A stretch of DNA of 64,000 nucleotides from an uncultured Collinsella sp. (GTDB taxonomy: Bacteria > Actinomycetota > Coriobacteriia > Coriobacteriales > Coriobacteriaceae). The notes beneath the pieces are model-generated. The model had not been told where the DNA came from. It ran no database searches and worked only from the letters and a program-made list of their open reading frames with translations. Below are positions 50,883 through 59,478 of this stretch, piece after piece. The translations under genes and the position numbers were made by a program. Numbering within the stretch: the first letter of the stretch is position 1; the number at the start of each line of letters is the position of its first letter. The stretch is taken from assembly GCA_900541135.1 (NCBI GenBank), contig UQIG01000008.1, positions 13,703 to 77,702 on the forward strand. Direction: 5' to 3'.

Positions 50883-51785
50883 ATGACCCTCCAGCAGCTT
50901 CGTTTCCTGATCGCCGTGGCAGAGTCCGGCTCAATCAATGCCGCAGCTCAACGCCTCTATACCGCTCAGTCCAACATCTCAAACGCCGTCAAAAGCCTGG
51001 AACAGGAGCTCCACCTGGAGATCTTTACGCGCTCCAGCCGCGGCGTCACGCTCACCAACGACGGCACCGAGCTTTTGGGCTATGCGCGCCAGGTCGTAGA
51101 GCAGGCCGACATGCTCGAGGCGCGCTACGAGGACGGCGGCACCCCGCAAGCCCGCCTCGCCATTTCCGCCCAGCACTACGCCTTTTCGGTCGAGGCCTTT
51201 GTCAACGTGGTCGAGCGCTGCCGCGACAGCAAGTTCGAGTTCATCATGCGCGAGACCACCACATCGCAGATCATCGATGACGTCCGCGCATTTCGCAGCG
51301 ATATCGGCATTCTGTATCTGGATGACTTTAACGCCCGCGTTCTGCAGAGGGCCTTCGCCGATGCCCGCGCAAGCTTCCATCCCCTCTTCGACGCGACGGT
51401 CCACGTCTTCGTTAGCGAGCGCCACCCGCTCGCACGCCGCCCTCAGCTGTCCCTTGCCGACCTTACACCCTATACGCGCTACAGCTTTGAGCAAGGCACC
51501 TCGAACTCCTTCTATTACGCCGAGGAACCTTTTAGCTATATCCCTTGCGACCGCAACATACGAATCTCGGACCGCGGAACACTTACTAACTTACTTATCA
51601 CGTCGAACGGTTACACCCTGTCGACCGGTGTCCTCTCCAATGAAATGCAATGGGGTATGGCATCGATCCCGTTAGCAGACGCCCCAACGATGCACGTAGG
51701 CTATATCATGCACGACGAGCGCAAGCCCTCTCCCCTCTTGCAGCAATACCTCGACGAGCTCAACCGCATCATCCATGCCAACTAA
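50883..51785 (+). CDS. LysR-family transcriptional regulator
   Basis: 300 residues. N-terminal winged helix MTLQQLRFLIAVAESGSINAAAQRLYTAQSNISNAVKSLE is typical, followed by a two-subdomain effector domain (DIGILYLDDFNARVL, FHPLFDATVHVFVSERHPLARR). Divergent from metY, so probably its regulator with a sulfur metabolite as effector. The ATG at 50883 has AAAGGACGG. Confidence 0.88.
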   Translation: MTLQQLRFLIAVAESGSINAAAQRLYTAQSNISNAVKSLEQELHLEIFTRSSRGVTLTNDGTELLGYARQVVEQADMLEARYEDGGTPQARLAISAQHYAFSVEAFVNVVERCRDSKFEFIMRETTTSQIIDDVRAFRSDIGILYLDDFNARVLQRAFADARASFHPLFDATVHVFVSERHPLARRPQLSLADLTPYTRYSFEQGTSNSFYYAEEPFSYIPCDRNIRISDRGTLTNLLITSNGYTLSTGVLSNEMQWGMASIPLADAPTMHVGYIMHDERKPSPLLQQYLDELNRIIHAN

Positions 51786-51884
51786 CTGTCGGAAGACGGG
51801 GTAGAAATCGTAGATTGCTAGCCCCCGGCGGGCATGGCGCTACAATGGTCACCCACACGAAACGTACCCAACGAAAGGAAGCCC

Positions 51885-52370
51885 GTGAAGGTCATCATCT
51901 ATACCGACGGCTCGGCCCGATCAAATCCGGGACGCGGCGGCTACGGCGCCGTACTCAAATACACCAACCCCGCCGGCAAGACCTTCACCTCCGAGCTTTC
52001 ACGCGGCTACGCCAAGACCACCAACAACCGCATGGAGCTCATGGCGGTCATCGTGGCGCTCGAGGCGCTCAACCGCCCCTGCGAGGTCGAGGTCCATTCC
52101 GATTCGCAGTACGTCGTCAACGCTTTCAATAAACACTGGATCGACGGCTGGAAAAAGCGCGGGTGGAAAACTGCCAACAAGCAGCCCGTTAAGAACCGTG
52201 ACCTGTGGGAGCGCCTGCTTGCCGCAAGGAGCAAGCATAAGGTGGAGTTCATCTGGGTTAAGGGCCACGCCGGCCACGAGCTCAACGAGCGCTGCGATGA
52301 GCTCGCCACCACGGCGGCCGACGGCAGTAACCTCGATATCGACACCGGCTTTAACGAGAGCGACCTGTAA
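51885..52370 (+). CDS. rnhA: Ribonuclease HI
   Basis: 161 residues. Cleaves RNA in RNA-DNA hybrids. The catalytic set is visible: Asp in IIYTDGSARSNPG, Glu in NNRMELMAVIVAL, Asp in VHSDSQYVVNAFN and the final Asp in NERCDELA, plus the GWKKRGWKT handle. The start is a GTG at 51885 with AAAGGA 5 bases upstream; earlier in-frame ATG lacks a site. Confidence 0.94.
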   Translation: MKVIIYTDGSARSNPGRGGYGAVLKYTNPAGKTFTSELSRGYAKTTNNRMELMAVIVALEALNRPCEVEVHSDSQYVVNAFNKHWIDGWKKRGWKTANKQPVKNRDLWERLLAARSKHKVEFIWVKGHAGHELNERCDELATTAADGSNLDIDTGFNESDL

Positions 52371-52443
52371 CGGCGTTTTCGCACGCTTTTGTGTCCTCCC
52401 GCGCTACACTCGTCCTGTAGGCCAAACAACGCAAGGGGGACAC

Positions 52444-53550
52444 ATGCTGCGTATCGCAACCATCGGCACGTCCATGATCACCGACGACTTTATTCAGGTC
52501 GTCAATGCCAACGACCAGGCCGTATTCGTAGGCACGCTTTCACGCGACGCCAATCGCGGTACCGCCTTTACCGCCGAGCGCGGTGGCGAGCGAAACTTTA
52601 CGTCACTCGATGAGCTTGCGGCAGCCGCCGACGTCGACGCCGTCTATATCGGCAGCCCTAATGCACTTCACTACGAGCAGGCCCTTGCCTGCATCGCCGG
52701 TGGCAAGCATGTCATCGTCGAGAAGCCCTTCTGCGCCACCGAAGCGCAGGCGCTGGAAGTCTTCCGCGCTGCCGAGGCAGCAGGTGTTGTGGCCCTCGAG
52801 GCCATGCGTCCCCTCCACGATCCCGCCTTCCACGCCATCGAGGATGCCCTGGGCGAGATCGCCCCCATCCGCCGCGCCTCATTGCGCTTTGGCAAATATT
52901 CCTCGCGCTACAACGAGATTCTCGCGGGACGCGCCACCAATATCTTCGACTGCAATATGGCATCGGGTTCCCTCATGGACATTGGCGTCTACACCGTCGA
53001 GCCCATGGTCGAGATTTTCGGCATGCCCTCCGGCCTTACGAGCATGACTACTCTGCTCGACCCTACCACGCGACAGCTCACGCACGGCCCCATCGACGGC
53101 TGCGGTTCCATCCTCGCCAGCTACGGCGGTGGCCGCATCTCCGTCGAGCTCGCGCACTCCAAAATTACGAATGACCTGCTGCCCTCGCAGATAGAAGGCG
53201 AGCGTGGCACTATCCAGATCGACCATCTGTCCACGCCCCGCAACGTCCGCATCGACTATCGCGGCGACGTCGTACGCGGCTCGGCGACCGAGGCACCGCG
53301 CGAACAGGGCGAGAACGGCCGCGTGCTCGACCTGCCCAAATCGAGCAACACTATGGAATACGAACTCACAGACTTTATCACCGCCATCTGCGGCATCGAT
53401 AACGTTAAGGAAGAGATTTGGGAGACCCCGGCGGGACGCCACGAGCTTGGCCACTACCGCGATGTCACGCTCGTCTCGCTGCGCATCATGGATGCCGTGC
53501 GCCAGCAGGCCGGCATTATCTTCCCGGCCGACGCAGGCAAGCAGGCATAG
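52444..53550 (+). CDS. Gfo/Idh/MocA-family oxidoreductase (second paralogue)
   Basis: 368 residues. RIATIGTSMITDDFI, VDAVYIGSPNALHYEQAL, the conserved VEKPFC, and the C-terminal substrate domain (GSLMDIGVYTVEPMVEIF). Likely a sugar or polyol dehydrogenase. The ATG at 52444 has GGGGG. It is followed 2 bases later by the acylphosphatase gene. Confidence 0.85.
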   Translation: MLRIATIGTSMITDDFIQVVNANDQAVFVGTLSRDANRGTAFTAERGGERNFTSLDELAAAADVDAVYIGSPNALHYEQALACIAGGKHVIVEKPFCATEAQALEVFRAAEAAGVVALEAMRPLHDPAFHAIEDALGEIAPIRRASLRFGKYSSRYNEILAGRATNIFDCNMASGSLMDIGVYTVEPMVEIFGMPSGLTSMTTLLDPTTRQLTHGPIDGCGSILASYGGGRISVELAHSKITNDLLPSQIEGERGTIQIDHLSTPRNVRIDYRGDVVRGSATEAPREQGENGRVLDLPKSSNTMEYELTDFITAICGIDNVKEEIWETPAGRHELGHYRDVTLVSLRIMDAVRQQAGIIFPADAGKQA

Positions 53551-53552
53551 CG

Positions 53553-53963
53553 ATGGGTCTCTTCGATACGTTCTTCTCCAGCGTCGCCGGCGGCAGTCGA
53601 GAACCTCAAAAACCATCAAACGTCGAGCTCGAGCTGCGCCGCAGGCTTACCGTGCTCGCAAGCGACGAGGCCACTCAAGACACTCCCCTGCGCTATTTCC
53701 TGCACTGGACGGGGCAAGTCCAAGGCGTTGGTTTTCGCTTTACCAACACCAACCTCGCGCAGGCACGCGCACTCACCGGCTGGGTGCGTAACATGGAAGA
53801 CGGCTCAGTCGAGATGGAGATACAGGGAGCTCCGGCAAACATCCTATCTCATCTCGAGGCGCTTCATGCCTCCTACGAGCGCATGGGAACGCGTTTTCGC
53901 CTCGTAGACGCCCAGGCCCGAGCCCCACTTGCCAATGAAGACGGTTTCACACCTCGTTATTAG
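53553..53963 (+). CDS. Acylphosphatase with N-terminal extension
   Basis: 136 residues. The C-terminal ~90 are acylphosphatase: LHWTGQVQGVGFRFTNTNLA with the catalytic Arg and GWVRNMEDGSVEMEIQG with the catalytic Asn. Hydrolyses acyl phosphates. A ~45-residue N-terminal extension (MGLFDTFFSSVAGG...) is unusual. Coupled to the preceding oxidoreductase gene by a 2-base gap. Confidence 0.88.
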   Translation: MGLFDTFFSSVAGGSREPQKPSNVELELRRRLTVLASDEATQDTPLRYFLHWTGQVQGVGFRFTNTNLAQARALTGWVRNMEDGSVEMEIQGAPANILSHLEALHASYERMGTRFRLVDAQARAPLANEDGFTPRY

Positions 53964-54024
53964 TATTGTGTGCTAAATACGGTATCATTTACCTACGACC
54001 GTTGATAGAAAAGAGGCGAGGCGT

Positions 54025-54405
54025 ATGGCGGTGCAAAGAAGGAATACCAGGCAGCGAAAGCTGGTTCTTGACGCCGTGCGCCAAAGCTATAACCATCCCA
54101 CCGCCGACGAAATCTACAACGTCGTGCGCGCGCAGGATGACAAAATCAGCCGCGGTACGGTCTACCGCAACCTCAATCTCTTGGCCGACGCCGGCGAGAT
54201 TCTCTCCATCAAGACGCCGGGCGGAAGTCGCTTCGATCGCACCATCGAGCCGCACGCACATATCATCTGCACCTCGTGCAGCCGCGTCATCGACGTACCG
54301 CTCCCCTTCGATGCCCAGCTCGACGCCAAGGCGTCCGAGCAAATCGGCTGGCACGTCACGTCGCACTACACCATCTTCGAGGGTCTCTGCCCCGACTGTA
54401 GGTAG
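54025..54405 (+). CDS. Fur-family metal-dependent repressor (PerR/Fur-like)
   Basis: 126 residues. Winged helix TRQRKLVLDAVRQSYNHPTADEIYNVV, ISRGTVYRNLNLLADAGEI, then the dimerisation domain with HAHIICTSCSRVIDV and C-terminal CPDC; the two CxxC pairs form the structural zinc site. Senses Fe or peroxide by family. The ATG at 54025 has GAGGCGAGG. It ends directly in the long hairpin shared with the HAD gene. Confidence 0.88.
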   Translation: MAVQRRNTRQRKLVLDAVRQSYNHPTADEIYNVVRAQDDKISRGTVYRNLNLLADAGEILSIKTPGGSRFDRTIEPHAHIICTSCSRVIDVPLPFDAQLDAKASEQIGWHVTSHYTIFEGLCPDCR

Positions 54406-54484
54406 ATGTTTGGAACATGCCTTAAAATCCACCTTTCCGCACTTTGCAGCAAAAAGTAGATTTCTAGACATGTCCCAAATGTCT
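54404..54484. repeat. 81-nt long imperfect hairpin between convergent genes
   Basis: The 5' arm begins at 54404 (AGATGTTTGGAACATG) and the 3' arm ends at 54484; the arms pair over ~37 bases, with most mismatches of the G-U kind when transcribed from the minus strand. It overlaps the fur stop at one end and nearly reaches the HAD stop at the other, and may act as a bidirectional terminator or mobile repeat. Confidence 0.55.
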
Positions 54485-55280
54485 ACTCAGCAAGTAGACG
54501 ACGCAGCTCTTCTTCGACCGTGCGCACGTAGCGGACGCGGTCGTTAATGCCACGCATAGAGGGGTTGCAGTTCTCCATCAGATAGGGATGGCCCACGACG
54601 TTGAGCATGTCGCGATCGTTTTCGTTATCGCCAAACGCCATCATCTCATCGGGCGAAATACCCAGGGCACGACCGTAATCGGCAAGCGCGGAGCCCTTGC
54701 CCGAACCGAAACCGATAAAGTCCGTCCATTCGGTTCCCGACGTCATCACGTCAACACGGTCGCTAAAGAGGCGCTCGAAATACTCCAGGGCCGCCGGCTG
54801 ATCCACCTCGGGCGTCTGGAAGGCAATCTTAATGACGTCCTCGTCGATGTCCTCGGGGCGGTCGACCACCGCCACATCGCAGTGGACCTCATAGCGCAAA
54901 TGATCGACGAATGCATCGTTGCCGCTCATGGTGTAGAGGTGTCCCTCACATGAAAGGGTCACGTCGGCATGGGGATACGCAACCACGGCATTCGCGATAT
55001 CCATAGCAAGGCTACGCTCCATGGAACGCTTGACAACGGCACGCCCCTCGCTCATCACCAGGGCTCCGTTTTCGCATACATAGGCGAGCTCATCGGCCAC
55101 CGGGGCAAACAGGTAGCGCAAGCTCGCATATTGACGGCCGCTCGCCGGCATAAACACGATACCGCGACGATGCAGCTCATCGATGAGCTCAAAGGCCTCG
55201 GAACGCGGCTCGCGCTCCCCCGGATGCAGCAACGTGCCGTCCAAATCGCATGCAATCAGCTTGATTCCTTCAAGACCCAT
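54483..55280 (-). CDS. Cof-type HAD-IIB phosphatase
   Basis: 265 residues: LIACDLDGTLLHPGERE, FMPASGRQYASLRYL, and SPDEMMAFGDNENDRDMLNVVGHPYLMENC. C2-cap HAD phosphatase of the Cof/YidA group, probably acting on sugar phosphates. The ATG at 55280 has GGGGGA upstream; the frame is open 20 codons further. Confidence 0.87.
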   Translation of the reverse strand: MGLEGIKLIACDLDGTLLHPGEREPRSEAFELIDELHRRGIVFMPASGRQYASLRYLFAPVADELAYVCENGALVMSEGRAVVKRSMERSLAMDIANAVVAYPHADVTLSCEGHLYTMSGNDAFVDHLRYEVHCDVAVVDRPEDIDEDVIKIAFQTPEVDQPAALEYFERLFSDRVDVMTSGTEWTDFIGFGSGKGSALADYGRALGISPDEMMAFGDNENDRDMLNVVGHPYLMENCNPSMRGINDRVRYVRTVEEELRRLLAE

Positions 55281-55363
55281 ATGCTTTCCCCCACAGCATC
55301 TCATCAACAGAAAGACGGACTTTGAATAGTTGTCTCTCAAAGTCCGTCTTACTTATACGCACG

Positions 55364-55942
55364 TTAACCGCGCGCCTTCTTTACGATCGTAAAGTCTGGA
55401 GCAATACTCACAACGGCATCCGCCGCACTCGACGCAAAGCGCCGGTCCGAATCGAGTTCACGGGTAACCGTCGAGAGCCGAACGCCCTCGACGCCCCGGA
55501 GCATGCGGCCCAAAACAGGTTGCACCGGCGTATACATGCGCACGGTATGCTCGTCCGAATCGCCTCGAAAAAGCGGCGCATGCATATTGCCGATCTCCCA
55601 GCACGCATGCGCGAGCGCAATCGGGTCCATGCGGTCAACTTCGACCAAATATACCTCGGCGCTGCGCAGGCGCACGACAACCGCCACGGGCACCACGCCC
55701 GAACGGTCGACGGCGAGCACGTCGCCGTCGACAAAACGACTGCCGTCGGCAGTATCCAGCCGAACATCGACCGTGCGCCCCAGCTCCGTCACGCCCACAA
55801 ACGCGTATACATCAGCCTGGTCCCAATCGAGCAGTAGCTCATCGACCTCAAAGACACTGCCCAGCTCCCGGCGAAGCAAAAGCTCATAGGACGGGTCGTT
55901 GAGATTTCCGAGGCACGCTGTCGAAACCAGATTCGCAGGCAT
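55364..55942 (-). CDS. UreE-like nickel metallochaperone without urease genes
   Basis: 192 residues. Conserved parts of UreE are visible: VTELGRTVDVRLDTADGSRFVDGDVLAVD and the metal-region run ALAHACWEIGNMHAPLFRG. UreE delivers nickel to urease; no urease genes lie in the window, and the adjacent gene is SlyD-like, another nickel-handling protein. The C-terminal His-rich tail of some UreE is absent. Confidence 0.6.
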   Translation of the reverse strand: MPANLVSTACLGNLNDPSYELLLRRELGSVFEVDELLLDWDQADVYAFVGVTELGRTVDVRLDTADGSRFVDGDVLAVDRSGVVPVAVVVRLRSAEVYLVEVDRMDPIALAHACWEIGNMHAPLFRGDSDEHTVRMYTPVQPVLGRMLRGVEGVRLSTVTRELDSDRRFASSAADAVVSIAPDFTIVKKARG

Positions 55943-55945
55943 AGC

Positions 55946-56374
55946 CTAGTCCTCGACCTCGACGAGCTCGATATCAAAGTTGAGGTCCTTGCCGGCAAGC
56001 TCGTGGTTGGCATCGAGCGTCACGGCTTCGGGCGTCACGTCAATGACGACGGCAGGGACGGGCATGCCGCTCGGCGTGGACAGGAAGAGCTTCATGCCCT
56101 TCTCGATCTGCTCGATGTTGGGAACCTGCTCGGCCGGGAAGGTCAGAACCATCTCGGGATTGTGCTCGCCGTAGGCATCGGCAGCAGGAATGTGCACGGT
56201 CTTCTTCTCGCCCACCTGCATATCGACAACAGCGGCGTCGAAGCCCTTGATCATCTGACCGGCGCCGCAGGTGAACTCCAGCGGCTCGCCGCGATCGTAG
56301 GAGCTATCGAACTGCGTGCCGTCGTCGAGCGTGCCGCGATAATGGGTCTTGACCTTCTTGCCCTGGTTGGACAT
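55946..56374 (-). CDS. FKBP-type peptidyl-prolyl cis-trans isomerase, SlyD-like
   Basis: 142 residues: THYRGTLDDGTQFDSSYDRGEPLEFTCGAGQMIKGFDAAVVDMQVGEKKTVHIP is the FKBP core and the insert-in-flap region follows. The His/Cys-rich C-terminal tail of E. coli SlyD, which binds nickel, is missing. Folding helper; possibly assisting nickel proteins with the UreE-like neighbour three bases downstream. The ATG at 56374 has AGGTTACC. Confidence 0.85.
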   Translation of the reverse strand: MSNQGKKVKTHYRGTLDDGTQFDSSYDRGEPLEFTCGAGQMIKGFDAAVVDMQVGEKKTVHIPAADAYGEHNPEMVLTFPAEQVPNIEQIEKGMKLFLSTPSGMPVPAVVIDVTPEAVTLDANHELAGKDLNFDIELVEVED

Positions 56375-56494
56375 GGTAACCTCCGTGATAAGGGCGGCAC
56401 ACAACGCGGGCCGCCGTGAACATATGGCGCTAACTATACCCTAGTCATACAATTCAATGACAGTTTGCAAAGAAACGCTGCAACCGGAGGAACC

Positions 56495-57508
56495 ATGGCA
56501 TATCCCGTATTTGACCTACACTGCGACACCGCCGACCGCATCGGCTGGGCCACGCTCGATCTCGACCTGCGCTTTACCGCCGGCACCGACGGTTATTTCC
56601 CCGGCGACGAAACGCATCCGCAAGATTTCGACCTCATCGAGGGTAACGCCTGTGCCATCTCGCTCGCAAAGATCGGCAACACGCCGTGGGCACAGTGCTT
56701 CGCCACGTTTGTCCCCGACGAGATTCCCACCGCCCACGCCGCGCGCTTCCAGGCGCAGATCATGGCGCATATGAGCGGCCAGGCAATGCTCAACCACGAC
56801 CGTATGGTCAACGTGCGCAGCGCCGCAGACATTCGCCCCGCGCTCAAGGACGGCAAGGTCGCCTGCATCCACACCATCGAAAACGCCACGTTCTTTGCCG
56901 AGGACCCCGCGCTGATCGAAGTGCTCAAGAGCTTGGGCGTGCTTATGTCGTCACTCAGCTGGAATGCGCAGGGGCCGCTCGCGAGCGGCCACGACACCCA
57001 CGCCGGCCTCACCGGCGCCGGCATCGAGGCACTTACGCAGATGGAGCACGCCGGCATGGTACTCGACGTCTCCCACCTCAACGATGAGTGCTTTGACGAG
57101 GTTGTCGCCCACGCCACACGTCCCTTCGTCGCCAGCCACTCCAACTCCCGTGCGGTTTGCGGCGTCAAACGCAACCTTACCGACGACCAGTTCCGCACCA
57201 TTCGCGACATGGGCGGTATCGTCGGCCTCAACTACTGCAGCGAGTTCCTTTCCAACGACGCAACCGACAAGACCGCCGCAGACGTCACCTTCGACCAGCT
57301 AGCGGCACATATCGAGCACTGGCTCGACCTGGGCGGTGAGGACGTCATCGCGCTCGGCGGCGACTGGGACGGTGCCACGGTGCCCGCCTTCCTCTCCGAT
57401 GCCAGCAAGATGCCCGAGTTCCAGAACATGCTCTCCAAGCACTTTGGCAAGACCGTGATGCAGAAGCTCTGCAGCGACAACGCGCTTGCCTTCTTTGAGC
57501 GTTATTAA
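56495..57508 (+). CDS. Membrane dipeptidase-family protein (peptidase M19)
   Basis: 337 residues. FDLHCDTADRIG (first zinc His/Asp), CIHTIENATFF (bridging Glu), LDVSHLNDECFDEV, FVASHSNSRAVCGVKRNL, and ALGGDWDGA. Renal-dipeptidase fold; hydrolyses dipeptides or related amides. Cytosolic as no signal peptide is seen. The ATG at 56495 has GGAGGAACC. Confidence 0.9.
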   Translation: MAYPVFDLHCDTADRIGWATLDLDLRFTAGTDGYFPGDETHPQDFDLIEGNACAISLAKIGNTPWAQCFATFVPDEIPTAHAARFQAQIMAHMSGQAMLNHDRMVNVRSAADIRPALKDGKVACIHTIENATFFAEDPALIEVLKSLGVLMSSLSWNAQGPLASGHDTHAGLTGAGIEALTQMEHAGMVLDVSHLNDECFDEVVAHATRPFVASHSNSRAVCGVKRNLTDDQFRTIRDMGGIVGLNYCSEFLSNDATDKTAADVTFDQLAAHIEHWLDLGGEDVIALGGDWDGATVPAFLSDASKMPEFQNMLSKHFGKTVMQKLCSDNALAFFERY

Positions 57509-57524
57509 TTTCACATCCCTTAAG

Positions 57525-57560
57525 CGGGCCGGCATGCCGAACGGTCGACATGCCGGCCCG
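57525..57560 (+). terminator. Hairpin between the M19 and YgjP-like genes
   Basis: Perfect 12-bp stem CGGGCCGGCATG with its complement and 12-base loop, ending 22 bases before the TTG start at 57583. Confidence 0.7.
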
Positions 57561-57582
57561 TCCCCAATCTGAAGGACCACTT

Positions 57583-58359
57583 TTGACGCAGCAATTTACG
57601 CTTTTCCTACCCCAACCGGATGGGACTCCCATCCCCGTCGTCGTTACCAAAAAGCGCGTCAAAAACTTCAACCTGCGCGTCACATCGAGCGGTGAGGTCC
57701 ACGCCAGCGCACCGCTCGGCGCCAGCCGCGAGCGTATCGAAGCGTTTGTGAAGCGCAACAGCGCCTGGATAATCAGCCGGCTTGCCCAGCGCGAGCAACG
57801 TCAGGCGACGGCGCGAGAGCCGCTCAGCCCCTCGTCCATCATTGCACTTTGGGGCAAGCCCATCACGGTACAAGATACGCTCGATCACAACTTTAAGTCA
57901 CCCGCACCGCGGCCCAAACAAGCCACGTTCGCAAGCTTTATGGGTACCGACGAGCCAGACGAACGTCCGCAGGCCAAGTGGAACGCGCCCCTCGACGGCT
58001 TAACGCCCAGTGAGATCCAAGCCCATATTGACCAGCTCTATACGTCCGAAGTCACATCGGCGCTGCGGGATATGGTACACGCATACGAAATCGCAATGGG
58101 TGTCGCCGTTTCCCGCGTTTCCGTGCGCAGCATGAAAACGCGCTGGGGATCATGCACGCCCAAAACCGGCGCCATTCGCATCGCACGAGAACTTGCCGCC
58201 TACCCCGTCGAGTGCCTTGACATGGTTGTCGCCCACGAGCTCGTCCACTTGCTCGAGCCAAGCCACAATCAGCGGTTTCACGCCCTGCTCGACACGTACT
58301 GCCCCAACAATAGAGCACTGTCCCAGCGGCTCAAGCAGCCACCCATAGAGACATATTAG
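57583..58359 (+). CDS. YgjP-like metallopeptidase domain protein (DUF45)
   Basis: 258 residues. C-terminal zinc motif VVAHELVHLLEPSHNQRFHALL and the preceding RSMKTRWGSCTPKTGAIRIARELAAYP are the DUF45/YgjP hallmarks. Predicted zinc metalloprotein of unknown substrate. The start is a TTG at 57583 with GAAGGA upstream. Confidence 0.88.
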   Translation: MTQQFTLFLPQPDGTPIPVVVTKKRVKNFNLRVTSSGEVHASAPLGASRERIEAFVKRNSAWIISRLAQREQRQATAREPLSPSSIIALWGKPITVQDTLDHNFKSPAPRPKQATFASFMGTDEPDERPQAKWNAPLDGLTPSEIQAHIDQLYTSEVTSALRDMVHAYEIAMGVAVSRVSVRSMKTRWGSCTPKTGAIRIARELAAYPVECLDMVVAHELVHLLEPSHNQRFHALLDTYCPNNRALSQRLKQPPIETY

Positions 58360-58365
58360 AACCGG

Positions 58366-58851
58366 TTAGCGCACGCGCTCGATCTCGACACCGCAGCTTG
58401 CCAGGGGAAGACCGACGGGCGCCCAAGGCTTATCGAGCTTAACGCGCACGCCAAGCAGCAAGGGGTAACGACGCAGCAGCATCTGGGCCACACCCTCAGC
58501 TGCAGCCTCGATGAGCTTAAACGTATGCTCGCGCAGATAGCCATCGACATCGTGGCACACCGAGCCATAGTCAATCGAGGCGTCCAGGTTATCGTGCTCC
58601 CCCGCTGCACGCAGGTCGGCATAGAGTACCAAGGACACGATGAACTTCTGGCCCAGCGCGTTCTCTTCGGGATACACGCCATGGTTAGCAAAAACCTCAA
58701 GACCTTCAACGGTGATGCGGTCGGCATGGCGAAGGTCGTCATAGCTCACGTGGGGCACCGCCGTTGCGGTGGATATTTCGCCCCTTCCACGGCGGGCGAG
58801 CTCGGCGCCTTCAGTCTTGGTTGCATTCTCGGGCAGTTTCTTGTTGCTCAT
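58366..58851 (-). CDS. folB: Dihydroneopterin aldolase FolB
   Basis: 161 residues; the last ~120 are FolB: RITVEGLEVFANHGVYPEENALGQKF, with SIDYGSVCHDVDGYLREHTFKLIEAAAEGVA. Cleaves dihydroneopterin to 6-hydroxymethyl-dihydropterin in folate synthesis. About 42 extra residues at the N-terminus are unusual, but the ATG has GGAG with a 9-base spacing, so they are probably translated. Third gene of the folE-HD-folB group. Confidence 0.9.
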   Translation of the reverse strand: MSNKKLPENATKTEGAELARRGRGEISTATAVPHVSYDDLRHADRITVEGLEVFANHGVYPEENALGQKFIVSLVLYADLRAAGEHDNLDASIDYGSVCHDVDGYLREHTFKLIEAAAEGVAQMLLRRYPLLLGVRVKLDKPWAPVGLPLASCGVEIERVR

Positions 58852-58894
58852 CGCGATCGTCTCCTTCGTTTAGAACCCCGACCGCGCAAACTAA

Positions 58895-59476
58895 CTACAC
58901 GCGAATCGACAGGTTCTTTTTATCATCGCTCCAGTTGCAAGCATTGCGCGCGGGGCATGCAAAGCAGGCGCGCGACGCTTTGTCGGCTGCATAGAGCAGA
59001 CGCTCAAGCGGTTGGCTGTTCACACGCAGCTTTCGATGGCCCAGAATGGCCGTCTTAATGGCTGCGGCATCGGCCGGCTCAAACGCCACGTCATCGGGCA
59101 TGCCGCCGAGAATCGCATCAGCGACGCGTTCGCTTGCAACATCATGGGATATACCCGATTCATACTGTTCATCTTTGCCGATATCGTGAAGAAGTGCCGT
59201 GGCGTAGATGACCTCGCGGTCAAATTCGAGCTGCTCCTCGAGATTCTTGATCCACATAATGCGAGAGACATCGAGCAGATGGTCAATACCGTGGCGGCAG
59301 AAGATGCGCCCCGATTCCAACTGCGCAATGTTGCCCAGATGCCGCCGGAACAGCCCGTTGGCACAAATGTAATCAATGCGAGGCATGGCACCAAAGGGGG
59401 CCAAGCCCGAAGCCATAAAGCCGCGACGCGACGTCCCCTCATCGGTCTTCGATGCAAAGTCGTTGACGACTCTCAT
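58895..59476 (-). CDS. HD-domain phosphohydrolase with C-terminal Cys cluster
   Basis: 193 residues. HD signature: FCRHGIDHLLDVSRIMWI, TALLHDIGKDEQYESGISHD, and LGHRKLRVNSQPLERLLYAADKASR. The end has CFACPARNACNW, three Cys that may bind a metal or cluster. Between folE and folB, it is a candidate for the dihydroneopterin triphosphate dephosphorylation step, for which no gene is otherwise seen; inference. The ATG at 59476 lies 2 bases from the folE stop. Confidence 0.75.
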   Translation of the reverse strand: MRVVNDFASKTDEGTSRRGFMASGLAPFGAMPRIDYICANGLFRRHLGNIAQLESGRIFCRHGIDHLLDVSRIMWIKNLEEQLEFDREVIYATALLHDIGKDEQYESGISHDVASERVADAILGGMPDDVAFEPADAAAIKTAILGHRKLRVNSQPLERLLYAADKASRACFACPARNACNWSDDKKNLSIRV

Positions 59477-59478
59477 AG

